From: Trichomonas vaginalis G3
Lineage: Eukaryota; Parabasalia; Trichomonadida; Trichomonadidae
Direction: 5' to 3'
NCBI RefSeq assembly: GCF_026262505.1
Contig: NC_067208.1
Coordinates: 248,001-312,000 of the forward strand
DNA length: 64,000 bases
Below the pieces are notes generated by a model that had not been told where the DNA came from, did no database searches, and saw nothing but the letters and a program-made list of their open reading frames with translations. Positions 1 through 10,847 of the stretch are shown piece after piece. How positions within the stretch are numbered: position 1 is the stretch's first letter; each line of letters begins with the position of its first letter. A program made the position numbers and the translations under genes.

Positions 1-146
1 GGCGCGCTTTGTAAATATTTAAGGTTAAGTTAGTGTTGTCGTTTGTTGTTGTAAATATACGTTAACGGTTTCGTAAAGTGTCAAATTCACATAACAGGGG
101 TACGGTGGAACGCAGTGCCGTCGTACACGACTTAGGTATACTAACT
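1..146. mobile_element. Maverick 0, terminal fragment
   Basis: This is the end of a Maverick/Polinton whose body lies left of the window. Bases 62-146 align closely with the outer end of the Maverick 1 terminal repeat at 33790-33874: both contain AAAGTGTCAAATTCACA and GGTGGAACGCAGTGCCG and finish in GTATACTAACT. The six bases after the end, AATATA (147-152), occur at the matching place in mariner copy 2 (26810-26815), as expected for a 6-bp target duplication inside a mariner. No gene is visible in the fragment. Confidence 0.8.
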
Positions 147-1112
147 AATATAATCACCATTGGATTCAATCACGCGTTCGCAGCGATCGATCCAGGCTTC
201 AAAGACACGCTTTAAATCATCTGGACTCGCGAATTCGCGTCCTTCAGCTCTCTTTTTTAGCGTGCCGAATAAATAAAAGTCAGAGGGTGTAATATCAGGT
301 GAATAAATTGGGTTTGGAACAACTTTGGACATTGTTTTCCACCAATTAATTCATTACCTTATGACTTTTGTGAACTCTTGAATTATCAAAATGAATTGCA
401 AACTTTTGTTTTTGTTGTTTGGATTTCTCAAACTCATCAGAATTGATAATTTGAGTAAGATCATTGTCAATTAGATACTGAGCATTCATCGTATTAGTTT
501 TTGAAGAATATCAATTGCGATGATGCCATTCACGCCCCAAAAAACCGACAACATCATCATTGGTGTGTCAATTTTTTTCTTCGGGAATGTTTGCGGATTT
601 TCATCCTTCGGGATCCACATGATTTTGGCTTCTGTTGCATATTGAAACCAAGACTCGTCCCCTGTTACTAAAAAGCGAAACTTCTTGGATTGATACGCAC
701 CCAATATAGAGAGGAGCTCTTTCGAAGATTGGACTCTAGATTTTTTTGAAACTGAATTTAAGGTTGTGCGGAACCAACGTGTATACGCTAGTTTGTAGTT
801 CAAATAATTGTGCAGATAATAACTGACTGTTGTACGTGGTATCTTTGTCATCTCCTCTATCCTTCTGAGTGATGCTCTTGGGTCTTCATCTAGCGCTTGA
901 AGAATTGCTTTGATTTTTCTTTGATCCGGCGATTTTTTGTCAATTTTTATGATGGGCGTCTTTTTGTTCATGAAGTGATACATCCTAACATGATACGTTA
1001 CAGTGGAATAGCTAGGAGCATCCATACCGAAGCATTTTACCAATGTCTCGTAGATTTTTTTACAGTCTTTGCATTTTTTTGCAAGAGCGAGGATGTTTTC
1101 TTTATGATTCAT
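147..1112 (-). pseudogene. mariner transposase, copy 1 (broken)
   Basis: DDE transposase of the mariner D,D34D type, the cut-and-paste enzyme of the element. The likely start is the ATG at 1112 (MNHKENILALAKK). The N-terminal helix-turn-helix part and the first catalytic Asp (VTGDESWF) are present. The conserved SPDITPSDFYLF motif with the last Asp lies near 141-332 in another frame. Compared with copy 2 there is a frame change after DILQK and a 45-bp loss near 216, at a short ATCATC repeat. The C terminus now runs into Maverick 0. Not functional as it stands. Confidence 0.85.
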
Positions 1113-1319
1113 TAAAAAAATGAAAAAAATCCCGCCAAAATTTCCCGCGAAACCGCCTCTTGTCTCAAAATTCATTTTATATCCCTGCATGGCGCCAAAA
1201 TACAACATACTCATCATATACATATATTCATATTTTTTATTATATATTTATAATCAGCATATATCTCCTTTAATAGTCTCATATAGAGCGCTGTGCTAAA
1301 CGCACCTTTGGACACCCTA
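147..1319 (-). mobile_element. mariner (Tvmar1-like) copy 1, interrupted
   Basis: A mariner-family DNA transposon. Its inverted-repeat tip (CCTTTGGACACCCTA) ends at 1319, followed by TA at 1320-1321. The other end, about 80 bp, is not present because Maverick 0 is inserted at 146/147. It is very similar to copy 2 (26727-28027) along its length but lacks 45 bp inside the transposase. It lies in the 3' part of a host gene (1320-2809), whose reading frame runs straight into the mariner tip. Confidence 0.9.
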
Positions 1320-2809
1320 TATCATTAGTTGTTAATTCATCATAGAACGAATTTTTTACAGTGACATTAGAATTCTTGTTAATGTAAAATATTTTTCCTT
1401 TTCCGTGATCTCCTAATATTGAGCATCCATTTAATGTCAATTGACCCTCTAATCCTATAACCCCAAAATTAGAACTTTCCTGAAAATTATTCAAGATATT
1501 ACAATTTTCAAAATTATATGTATATCCGTTACCTAGACCGATCATTCTATAACTTGAAGCATTATTGCTTTCAATTGTTGAATAATTCAGGTTTTCGAAG
1601 TTTTGACTTCTGGTGTTTAGTGCAACATTGAAAGAACCAATATTTTTACTTACATTAATAGAAGAAAATCTAATCTTCCCATATGCATGAGAGAAAAGAG
1701 AATAACCACTGGATTTACCACATTCACATGCGGAACTTTCATCAATATAGTTTAAGCATTCTGTTGATTCTGTTTTCATAAAACATCTTGAATGTTGACC
1801 TTGAACAGAAGCTGTGCAGTTATGGGAACAAAATCTATGCTGTACTATAGAACAATCACAATTTTCAATATACACAGCAGCTCCTATATTTGAACTGCAA
1901 CTTTCAAAGAAACATTCAGAATGCATGATTTTTGTGTTATTTTTAGAAAAACTAATACCAGATGTAATATAACCTCGAAACATGCATTTAAATAGAAATA
2001 ATTCATCATTAGAAAGAGAAATATCTGGATTGATCCTATTTTTAGTAATTTTAGTGTTTTCGCTTTCAAAATATAAGTTCCAAACATCCTTTGGAACGTT
2101 ATCTTTATGAGTGATTCCTATTGCTTTCCAAGAAAATAATTGACAATGTAATAAACAGAAATTCATCAAAAGTGACAGCTCTCAATTTTTTGACATTTGT
2201 AAATTCTAAATTGAATGAGAAAAATGAAATAATACTAAGCATAATACAATATTCTAGATTTAATTATAATTAGGAAAAAGTTAGTTTTGAGAGTACTTTT
2301 CATAGGCATATAGAATGAAATCTTCTGAAAAATAATATCACATAAACTCATATTATTTTCTAATATATAACTATTTTATATAAAAATCAAATTCAATGAT
2401 CTGAAAAGCGAAGGATAAACCTCAAAATTTACGAATATAATGAGTGGGAATAGGCGTAAAGCAAAAATTGATATTTCATATGGTTTTATGATAGATAAGC
2501 ATTATATTCCCACTCATTATATTCGTAAATTTTGAGGTTTATCATTCGCTTTTAAGATCATTGAATTTGATTTTTATATAAAATAGTTATATATTAGAAA
2601 ATAATATGAGTTTATGTGATATTATTTTTCAGAAGATTTTGTGTTCTTCTTCAAAATTTTATTTTTTTATTAAAAAGAATCTTTACAAAATATACATTTA
2701 CTTTAATTAATATTTAAAAACGTGCTCTATCAAAAGTTCCAAAAATTCAATATTTTAGCTTTTCTGAGGTGTCACTTTTGATGAATTTCTGTTTACAACA
2801 ACAAGACAT
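1320..2809 (-). pseudogene. Host beta-helix-like surface-type gene, split twice
   Basis: The coding part is 1320-2146 plus the first codons at 2801-2809. The protein is rich in short Asn/Cys/Ser strands with a recurring pattern such as FENCNILNN, LNGCSILGD and VTVKNSFYD, as in right-handed parallel beta-helix proteins of trichomonads; no named family is certain. The reading frame in the left part (from 2169) begins inside the foldback element. Without that element and one ACAA duplication, the frame continues to an ATG at 2809 with an in-frame stop upstream, so 2809 is the likely true start. The C terminus is cut by mariner copy 1 at 1320, and the last encoded residues come from the mariner tip. 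Confidence 0.6.
2147..2800. mobile_element. Foldback/MITE-like element, copy A
   Basis: A non-autonomous element with ends TGTAATAAACAG and CTGTTTACAACA, the tips of ~30-bp inverted repeats that contain TTCATCAAAAGTGACA. It is flanked by the 4-bp direct repeat ACAA (2143-2146 and 2801-2804). Inside are long AT-rich inverted arms around 2325-2625. It is a shorter, opposite-orientation relative of copy B (35708-36962), which also has a 4-bp duplication. No gene is seen. Ends of the form TGT...ACA with 4-bp duplications recall the Ginger/TDD class, but no transposase is here to confirm that. Confidence 0.75.
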
Positions 2810-3184
2810 TAATTTGGTTGCCCAAAGTGGGCAATCAAAAAATTTTTGTCAGATTTTTTATATAAAGTGACTTTATCTTTTCATTTCTACCGAGATAAAT
2901 TTAATACATTTATTTACCTAAGGCGCCGTCCTCAAGCTGAAACAATGAACAACTAAAATCATTATTGCTTTGCAATAAAATTGTTCCATAGATGTAGAGA
3001 ATTCTTTTGAGTGTTAAAAATTGTAACCGTAATTACTCAAAATTAAGTCACGAAAATATGAAATTTAGATAACTAATTTGATTTAATTAAAGAAGGCTAA
3101 AAAAGCGAAGCTGCGCGACGATATAAGCTAATCATGTAATTTCGGTTCGGAAAAGTGACAAAATTTTGGATTCCAAAATTTTTA
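2810..3184. other. Intergenic, no gene seen
   Basis: AT-rich spacer between the divergent beta-helix gene and the ankyrin gene. It should hold both promoters, but I could not identify a clear TCAYTWY initiator next to either start. Confidence 0.4.
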
Positions 3185-4559
3185 ATGGATATGAACCAAA
3201 ATAAGGGTCTTCATATAAATTTCGATTATATTGCGGATCACTTTAATGAATACATTTCTGAAGGTAATGTATTTGACGTTTTTGAACAGGATGATATCAA
3301 AAAAATCTTAAAAAGAACAAATTTAAGTTCAGAAAACTTCATTAATCTTATCAGCCAATCGAATAATCCATCAAAATTGTTTGTAGTTGCTCAAAATGCA
3401 AAAGTTTCAATCAACAATTTACAAGATTCTATTTCAGTTCTTGAATCAGCCAAACAATTTATGAAATTAGAATTCTTAGAAGGTATAATTGATATTTTAC
3501 ATCAAACAAGTCAAGAAATTAACAAACTCACTGAAGGATCAGAGTTAAAAGAAATTCAATCAAAAATAGCTGAATTCAAAGAATCTGATGATTTCGATTC
3601 AATCTACAAATTCTTTGAAGAGCTATCAGAGAAAACCTACCTAAGTACGATATCGAAAGCATGTGAAGCTGGACTTGGTGAAAAGAAAGAGAAAGAATAT
3701 GGAAAAAATATTCTTATTGAAGCATCACATAAAGGAAATCTTAAACTCGTTAAATCTCTCATTGCAAATGGCTGCAACATTGAATCAAAGAGTAATAATG
3801 GATCGACATCTCTAAGTTGGGCATCTGAAAGTGGCCATCTTGACGTTGTTAAATATCTTATTTCAGTTGGAGCTGATAAAGAAGCAAAGAATAAATTTGG
3901 ATTTACTCCACTAAAATTCGCATCACAAAAAGGTCATCTTGAAGTTGTTAAATATCTTATCTCAGTTGGAGCTGATAAAGACGCAAAAGATAATGATGGA
4001 TATACTCCACTCATTTGTGCATCATTATGGGGCCATCTTGACGTTGTTAAATATCTTATTTCAGTTGGAGCTGATAAAGAAGCAAAGTCTAATGGAGGAT
4101 CTACTCCACTAAAATTTGCATCACAAGAAGGTAAACTTGAAGTTGTTAAATATCTTATCTCACTTGGTGCTGATAAAGAAGCAAAGGATAATGATGGATA
4201 TACTCCACTCTTTGCAGCATCAGCTAATGGTTATCTTGAAGTTGTTAAATATCTGATCTCTGCTGACGTTGATAAAGAAGAAAAGGATAATTATGGACAT
4301 ACTCCACTCATTGCAGCATCAAAAAGGTAGACTTGATGTTATTAAGTGTCTCATCTCTGCTGGTGCTGATAAAGAAGCAAAGGATAATGATGGATATACT
4401 CCACTCTTTGCAGCATCAGCTAATGGCTATCTTGATGTTGTTAAATATCTTATCTCTGCTGGTGCTAATAAAGAAGCAAAGAATGACAAGGGACAAACAG
4501 CACTATCACTAGCAACAAGTGATGTAAGAGAATATTTACTATCCGTAGGAGCTAAATGA
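3185..4559 (+). pseudogene. Ankyrin-repeat protein of the trichomonad family (frameshifted)
   Basis: A host gene. The likely start is the ATG at 3185 (MDMNQNKGLHINFDYIADHF). An N-terminal helical region of ~170 residues, typical of the large Trichomonas ankyrin family, is followed by about nine 33-residue ankyrin repeats with the pattern DGYTPLxxAxxxGxLxVVKYLISxGADKEAK. The repeats are near-identical at DNA level, pointing to recent repeat expansion. Near 4327, after SKR, a one-base length change moves the frame; the last repeats and the C terminus (EYLLSVGAK, ending 4559) continue in another frame. Either this is a pseudogene or the base is a sequencing error. Presumed role: protein-protein scaffold. 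Confidence 0.8.
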
Positions 4560-5158
4560 AGCAAAGAATAACAATAATGAGTGCAGCTGGTGTAGTATGA
4601 AATCTTATTAATTAATTCAATATTAAATAACTAACTCACATAAATTCAGCTTTTTTTTAATTTTTTTTGAAAATATATTCACAAGTCATACCTACCGTTT
4701 TTACTATTTACATAAAAATTCATACAGTGAAATTAGCACTCATATTCTTTAACGATAACTCATTAGATCCTCAACTTATATACATTCTCTTAAAATTACA
4801 GCTTTTTTAGTTGAAAAAGAATAGATAAAAGACATTTAGTTGGTAACTTATATTTAGATACGGACATACAAACTTGAGATATTCATATGAGTTTCCTCAA
4901 AGAGAAAAAATTTCATGCAAATAGACTATGATTAATATCTCAACGCTATGCCCATAAATGTAAAGCATGCATTTATAATAATGATATGGAATAATTGTAT
5001 CACTAAATCAATGTTTGGTTTTATTGAATTACTTTTGAAATTATAAAATAATTTCAATATGAAAATATGAATCAAAGTCAAATTCTACATAAAAATAACA
5101 TATAAAAGTTATAGAAGCTCTAATAATACTATGGATTAAATAGTTTAATGTTTTAAAT
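4560..5158. other. Intergenic, nothing seen
   Basis: About 600 bp of AT-rich DNA between the 3' ends of two convergent genes. No reading frame, repeat or structured element stands out. Confidence 0.4.
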
Positions 5159-6013
5159 TTATGAATTTTGTTCAAAGTTAATTTTCACTGGATACAAATA
5201 TCCTTTATTTATATATTCTTTTTCTAATTTCATATTAAATTCAATTATTGCTGCTTTTAAGCACTCAATTCGATCAGGTTGAAGAATTGCGTTTTTAACA
5301 TTTTCTCTGATGCATTGTATTGATGAAGTCATACTTGTCTGAAGAGTAACCTTTTCATAACTTGTAATACAATCGTGATTTATTGATTTTAAGAATAAAA
5401 AATTAATATTTTTTGTTACATTTGCGAGTTTGGATTCAAAATCATTTTCGTCAAACTTTTCCGATTTGGTATTTCCTAAAAATGCTTTTTGAACGAATGA
5501 TCTTAATAATTCAATTGATTTTTGTATTTTTTGAATTGTCTGAAGTGTTACATCAGTCTTGAACTTTCCTTTAGTCCCTATATTCTTTAAATCAGCTAAT
5601 GATACAAATAATGATTCAAATGCACGATTAATTTCAGTTAATTGTGGTGCTCTTCCCATTTTGCTTAAAAGTTGAAAAAATCTAATATATTCAATCCAGT
5701 TTTCAACTAAACTACGCGCATAAAAGTCCATCTTTTCAGTCTGCAGTCTATTTTCTAAAGGATGAAAAATAACATAATGGTGAAAGAGATCAAAAGAATC
5801 AGACACCTTTTTGAACTGCCTTATAAGATCTGCATCAACATACTTATTAGGATAGACCCTGTAAAAATCTTGAAATGTGTTTTTTAATCCAATAAAACAC
5901 AAACGAATTTCAGTCTCTGGATCACTAAATTTATGGCATACTTGAGATTTTGAAAGCAGTCTTGTCGTTTTTAGCCGGCTTGATGTGACAAGCAATGTTT
6001 CAACTTTCTTCAT
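5159..6013 (-). CDS. Unknown host protein, helical, 284 residues
   Basis: An intact frame starting at the ATG at 6013. I do not recognise a family. The sequence is mostly predicted helix with many Phe, Leu and Lys, no signal peptide and no membrane segment. It is divergent from the gene at 6079 with only 65 bp between the starts, so the two probably share a promoter region. A good trichomonad initiator, TCATTAA, lies 6 bases upstream of the ATG, which supports both the start and expression of this gene. Confidence 0.7.
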   Translation of the reverse strand: MKKVETLLVTSSRLKTTRLLSKSQVCHKFSDPETEIRLCFIGLKNTFQDFYRVYPNKYVDADLIRQFKKVSDSFDLFHHYVIFHPLENRLQTEKMDFYARSLVENWIEYIRFFQLLSKMGRAPQLTEINRAFESLFVSLADLKNIGTKGKFKTDVTLQTIQKIQKSIELLRSFVQKAFLGNTKSEKFDENDFESKLANVTKNINFLFLKSINHDCITSYEKVTLQTSMTSSIQCIRENVKNAILQPDRIECLKAAIIEFNMKLEKEYINKGYLYPVKINFEQNS

Positions 6014-6018
6014 TGTAT

Positions 6019-6025
6019 TTAATGA
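6019..6025 (-). promoter_or_regulatory. Initiator (Inr) of the gene at 6013
   Basis: Reading on the minus strand, TCATTAA lies just before ATG 6013. It fits the trichomonad initiator TCAYWWW at the usual distance (within ~20 bases of the start codon). Confidence 0.6.
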
Positions 6026-6078
6026 ATTTTATATATATCTAAAGAGCTTTATTTAGACATATTAACTGTCAAAATCAT

Positions 6079-7308
6079 ATGGTTAGTGATAAAAACTTTA
6101 TTTTTTCGATGACAGTGGAATTGCAAGATTTACTTCTTGGAATTACACAAGATGATAATGGAAGCATTGCAGATAAAATTATGGATTCAATCTATGTATC
6201 ATACAAAGAAGCCAAACAAACTCTGATTCGCAATATATTATTTGTAAATCGAATAAGAGATGGAAAACTAACAGAATTTACTGCATTCCTAATTCAAAAT
6301 ATTCCAGATTTCAAAGATGAGTTACTTTTTGACATCTTTAAATTTTCAACTTCTTATTATCTTACATTATTACCAGATTTTCATTTAGTAAGGAACTTAT
6401 TAGTTATGAATATACTGAATATGAATGATACAATTAAGATAATTCTGCAATTTATTCGCGAAATTGAAGATAAGCACAAACAACTGAGAAACATTGTATT
6501 TGCAATATTCGCAGATCTAATAGAATCAACAGATAAAGAAAATTTTGATTATTTTATGAATGTTATTATGGAAGAAACAATGACTTCAGATCATTTCATG
6601 AATTCTACACCAAATGATCCGCAATCAGTATTCAACCAATGGATCAAACAATTTTATACTAAAAAAACTTTTCAAGAACGTCAAGAATTCCAAATTTACA
6701 TGTTTAATCATGGTGGTCATAATAACGATGCCATTTCTGCTTTAAGAACAGATAATCTTGCATTATTACAAGAGCAAATTGCATCAGATGAGATAGATAT
6801 TGATGAAGTTGTGCCTTCTTCACTTTTCGAACAATCTTATTTTCTTAAAAATGAACCGAGCTTAATTCAATATGCCGCATACTTTGGATCAGTTTCTTGC
6901 TTTAAATACCTTCTTATGAATGGAGCAGATCTATCCTATGTTGATTATAATAATCAAACTTTGATTAGTTATGCGATCGCATCAGGAAACTTAGAGTTAA
7001 TTCGTCTCTGTGAACAGAAAGGATTAGATTTCAAGAACGCATTATCGGCTTCGGCTTATTTTTGGAGATTTGATGTCTTTTCGTGGCTGATCGATAGCGG
7101 GAAGCTATTCGTTACAAGCGTTGATAGCAATGAAAAAACAGCATTAGATATGACTGCAATGACTAACAGTTTGAAGATAGTTGAGATTACATTCCAAGAA
7201 TTACAAACTATCCAAACGATCAAAGATATTATAGCCACAGCACAAGATTATGGAGCATTAGATGTCTACGATTCTCTGAAAAACAAATGTTTGATGATAG
7301 GTCTCTAA
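6079..7308 (+). CDS. DUF3447/ankyrin-like host protein, 409 residues
   Basis: The N-terminal ~200 residues are helical and unassigned. The C-terminal half has degenerate ankyrin-type units: SLIQYAAYFGSVSCFKYLLM (about residues 260-280), QTLISYAIASGNLELIRLCE, and a final ALDMTAMTNSLKIVEITF. This layout matches the DUF3447 type of trichomonad ankyrin proteins, which usually act as binding scaffolds; the target is unknown. The start is the ATG at 6079, 65 bp from the divergent gene at 6013. The only candidate initiator upstream (TCAAAAT) is a weak match. The frame is intact. Confidence 0.75.
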   Translation: MVSDKNFIFSMTVELQDLLLGITQDDNGSIADKIMDSIYVSYKEAKQTLIRNILFVNRIRDGKLTEFTAFLIQNIPDFKDELLFDIFKFSTSYYLTLLPDFHLVRNLLVMNILNMNDTIKIILQFIREIEDKHKQLRNIVFAIFADLIESTDKENFDYFMNVIMEETMTSDHFMNSTPNDPQSVFNQWIKQFYTKKTFQERQEFQIYMFNHGGHNNDAISALRTDNLALLQEQIASDEIDIDEVVPSSLFEQSYFLKNEPSLIQYAAYFGSVSCFKYLLMNGADLSYVDYNNQTLISYAIASGNLELIRLCEQKGLDFKNALSASAYFWRFDVFSWLIDSGKLFVTSVDSNEKTALDMTAMTNSLKIVEITFQELQTIQTIKDIIATAQDYGALDVYDSLKNKCLMIGL

Positions 7309-8605
7309 TTGAAAAGAGACTTTTGTCACCCATACAAATGATCGAAGATTTTTTCTATATCCAAAATGCTTGTCATTATGTGTGATATAGGAAAAATAAA
7401 TTTTTATTGCGTATCTCCTTATTTTTAAATCTTGACAATTTGTTTTTTAAAATTTATTCATTTTTAATATATTTATCAAAGTACTAATAAATAACCAATG
7501 CATATTTTTCTATTTATTTTTGAAAATATCGAAAATGAAATTATTTTGATCTTTCCTTCCCACCCAAGATGAGATTGGGACAAAGTTGCAATTCGGCACT
7601 TTTTGTAAAAAAATGGGGTCATACTCATAATGAATAGAGACTTATAGCCAAGTCTTGATATCATGCAGGGAGACTCTCTACAAATACAAAAATTGATTAT
7701 CATAAGGAAATACAAATTTATCAATTTTCATGTGAAAATTACATAAATTTGTTCTCCAATAAATAGCAATAATACTTTGAATGTTATATTAAGTAATATA
7801 GCTTCAGGTAAATAAGCTTACACTTCAAAAATATACTGTTTATTCATTAATTTTAAAAAAAGTCCAAATTATCTAATCTTGCTTACTCTTCCTTTAAACT
7901 TCTTTGTGCCAAATTTAATATTGCCTTCAAAGATGGAATAAGGACATTAGGTTCAAAAATATTTTATTATACTCATTCGAAATTAAAAATAATAAAATTT
8001 ATATATATTAATTTCATTAAATCAAGGTTAAAAATCTCACCGGAAAAATAACCTCAGTGTGATAAATTTATCACCGGAAAAATTTACAATAAGGTTAATA
8101 CCGAAAATATCGAAAAATCAACATTTAAGGTTAATTTAAGAGTATGCACTTTTGTCACCTACTCCACACAAGATCATTAATTTTTCTGAGATCAGTTAAT
8201 TTAGGAACTTTCTATTCATGTAGCCACGCCACTGAAGTTCAAATTGCGGATAAAAAGTGTCGCGAATTCTATTGTTGGGGCATTTTCTTAGGAGAGGGTA
8301 AATTTGAATACCATTCAAAAGTAAAAATTCACAATTTGTTCGATTTGGACATATAATCTATTATTATATATAATGTAATTATGAAAAAAAAATAAAATGA
8401 CCTGCATATATTAATTATTTAGATTGCAAGATTTAAAAAAGCTATTAAAATTAGAGACTAAATAAATAGCGAATTGATTCATATGGATTTATGTAATTGT
8501 GAACATTAAAAGAGTTTATTTATTGATCTAATAAAAAAAGATAAAATATTAATGAGAAAATTGAAAGAATAGAGTGTCCCATTCACTCGTGTTGGTCGCA
8601 ATGTA
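7309..8605. other. Intergenic, no gene seen
   Basis: AT-rich DNA between the ankyrin-like gene and the MULE. Short frames here show no family features. A small direct repeat (TCACCGGAAAAAT at 8038 and 8070) is visible. The final ~35 bases (GTGTTGGTCGCAATGTA) were originally joined to the GC-rich patch now at 34571. Confidence 0.4.
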
Positions 8606-8793
8606 TCATTCTGGGGAGAAAGGGACAAACTATCCAGTGTCACTTTTCAAAGGAATAAAAAAAATAATAAAGATGAAATAATAACATGAAATCTTATATA
8701 AATATAATTTTATCTAAATAGATAAATGAATTAAGCAGTTTACAGTTATATATATTTAATGAGAGACAATATCTAGTTCTATGGTAGAAATGA

Positions 8794-9166
8794 CTCTTAG
8801 ACTCAAATAAGTAACACAGATAGAAAGTACTCAGTATAACAATTATATATGTACACTCAAAGTTAGTCGCTGCTAAAATCTTAACCTTGCATTTCGGGAA
8901 AATCCGACAAATGGCTCTTAGACTCAAATAAGTAACACAGATAGAAAGTACTCAGTATAACAATTATATATGTACACTCAAAGTTAGTCGCTGCTAAAAT
9001 CTTAACCTTGCATTTCGGGAAAATCCGACAAATGGCTCTTAGACTCAAATAAGTAACACAGATAGAAAGTACTCAGTATAACAATTATATATGTACACTC
9101 AAAGTTAGTCGCTGCTAAAATCTTAACCTTGCATTTCGGGAAAATCCGACAAATGGCTCTTAGACT
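8794..9166. repeat. 121-bp tandem repeat, about three units
   Basis: Units start at 8794, 8915 and 9036 and are almost identical, with a partial fourth to about 9166. Each carries CTCTTAGACTCAAATAAG and ends near CATTTCGGGAAAATCCGAC. They lie in the left arm of the MULE, where subterminal repeats often serve as transposase binding sites; that role is inference. Confidence 0.9.
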
Positions 9167-9309
9167 TGTTTTGATAATTAATTCTTCAATTATATTATAA
9201 TTTATAACAAATTTCCTCAAACTATCTGTATGTCATTCAATTCCCGGCCACTACATTCAATGATGGACCATTTCCTTCAAATTTTGAAATACCTTATTCA
9301 ATTTGTTGT

Positions 9310-10400
9310 ATGGAGCCCGTGATATTCAACACTATGGAGCTCCTCCAGTTTGGTATCCAAGAAGAGATAAAAGCTAGCATGGGCTACTCTCAAAAATGCA
9401 GGAAAGAATACTCCACGATCGAATACAAATGTAAGTATCCACAATGTCAAGCTAAATTCAAAGTCCGGATAATAGATCAAGATAAATATGAACTACTAAT
9501 CCACTCTGACTCTCATGATCATTCTGCACCTCCGAAATCAACAAAAACAATATCCTCATTATTTGTCAGAAATTATCTTAAACATTACTTTGAAAACAAT
9601 ATGAATCATGCTACAGCTCAACTTAAGTGTTTCCAAGACTTAAATATTTCATATACAGACGAAGAGTTACTTTCAATATTTGCACAAGGTCCAGATGCAT
9701 TACGTAAATTTGCTCAAAGAGCTGAAATTGTTTCCAAACGCTTTAGTTCGGATGAAAAAGTTTCTTTAGCTATCTTTGTCGAATCTGTTCAAGAAAGTTG
9801 TCCAGAAGATTTAATTGAATTTATCTCTGAGCCGGGAAAACTAGTTTTTTTATATGCACCTTTCGAAGCGAAGGCCCTTGGTCACCAAATTTCTACGTTT
9901 CACATCGATTCAACGTATAAACTTCTAAGGGCTAACATTCCATTATATGCACTCACAGGAAAAACAGAACATACTATTGTTTTTCCTTTTTTGTATTTCT
10001 TTATTTCTCCTGACACAAGCGAAAATATTCAATATTGTGTTTGTCGTTATTTTCAATATATTAATAGAGAACCCGAGATGATAAGTATGGACTGCGCCCC
10101 ACAAATAGCCGAGGCAATTGAGCGAGGTATTCCAAACTGTCATATTCTTTGGTGTGGCGTGCATGTCCTTCGCGCCATATTAAGAAAAGTGGATAAGTTT
10201 AAATCACGAGACAATTTTGAAGAATTTTATAATCTAATGAAATTATTAGTATTCGATACTAAAGAAGAATCTCCCGAGGAAGAACAGAACCAAGAAGAAG
10301 AAAATCCTAGAGAGGAACCAGCTCAATCTCACTTACTTCAAGCAGAAGAAATTGAAGAAGAGGAACAATATGAAGAAGAATTCATCGAAAATGAATTTCA
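9310..10400 (+). pseudogene. MULE transposase, N-terminal part (cut by Maverick 1)
   Basis: Cut-and-paste transposase of the Mutator superfamily. The start is the ATG at 9310. Residues 41-71 form a C-x4-C...H-x-H zinc-binding module (FLYWCH/WRKY-GCM1 type), the usual DNA-binding part. The MULE catalytic core follows, with HIDSTYK (Asp ~200) and ISMDCAPQIAEAI (Asp ~261), then HILWCGVHV. After that comes a long Glu-rich stretch. The frame is open up to the insertion of Maverick 1 at 10400/10401 and resumes at 33879. The gene shows no other damage that I can see. Confidence 0.85.
10395..10400. repeat. Target duplication of Maverick 1, left (ATTTCA)
   Basis: ATTTCA is repeated at 33875-33880, just outside the other end. 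Six-base target duplications are typical of Mavericks. Confidence 0.8.
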
Positions 10401-10562
10401 GTTAGTATACAAGTCATGGGTACGGCGGCACTGCGTTCCACCTTACCCAATACTTGTGAATTTGACACTTTACAAAGCCGCCAACCACTTCACTAACGAA
10501 CTCACTAATGTAAAAAATAAACGTTCTCACTATCGTTCTCACTAACGACTTCACTAATGTTC

Positions 10563-10847
10563 TCATAAATTTTCCTCAATATCTTCATCATCAGTGTTAA
10601 CCCTATTGTAGTCATACTTGAAGCCATAAACTTTCTCTAACTTCTTAACGTACAATTTACATAACTTACCTTCGTCATCGTATGGTTTAATGATATAACT
10701 ATTTCTATCTTTATACACAGTCAATGAAAAGTCAACTGGTCTCGGATGTATTTGAAAGAACATGTTATGCTCAGGAAGGAAGAATAAATGTTTAAATGTA
10801 TGTTTGTTATACTGTGGAATTCGAATGAGTTGCTTTTGTTCTGTCAT
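10563..10847 (-). CDS. Small Maverick protein encoded in the terminal repeat (left)
   Basis: 94 residues, MTEQKQLIRIPQYNKHTF..., with an acidic end (DDEDIEENL). It is identical to the copy at 33427-33711. No family is recognised. The N-terminal half is rich in His, Phe and Pro, and the C-terminal half is mixed charge. The start has the element's usual box (TTTTTATTTG) 8-17 bases upstream. Presence in both arms doubles the gene dose and places it where replication or integration proteins would act; a terminus-related role is only a guess. Confidence 0.65.
   Translation of the reverse strand: MTEQKQLIRIPQYNKHTFKHLFFLPEHNMFFQIHPRPVDFSLTVYKDRNSYIIKPYDDEGKLCKLYVKKLEKVYGFKYDYNRVNTDDEDIEENL

Noticed and set aside
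7476-8356. Small open frames left of the MULE
   Set aside because: No composition, motif or initiator support.
8794-9166. CRISPR array
   Set aside because: Units are adjacent with no spacers, in a eukaryotic transposon.
8694-9220. Two similar small proteins in the 121-bp repeats
   Set aside because: Frames simply follow the tandem repeat; no independent support.
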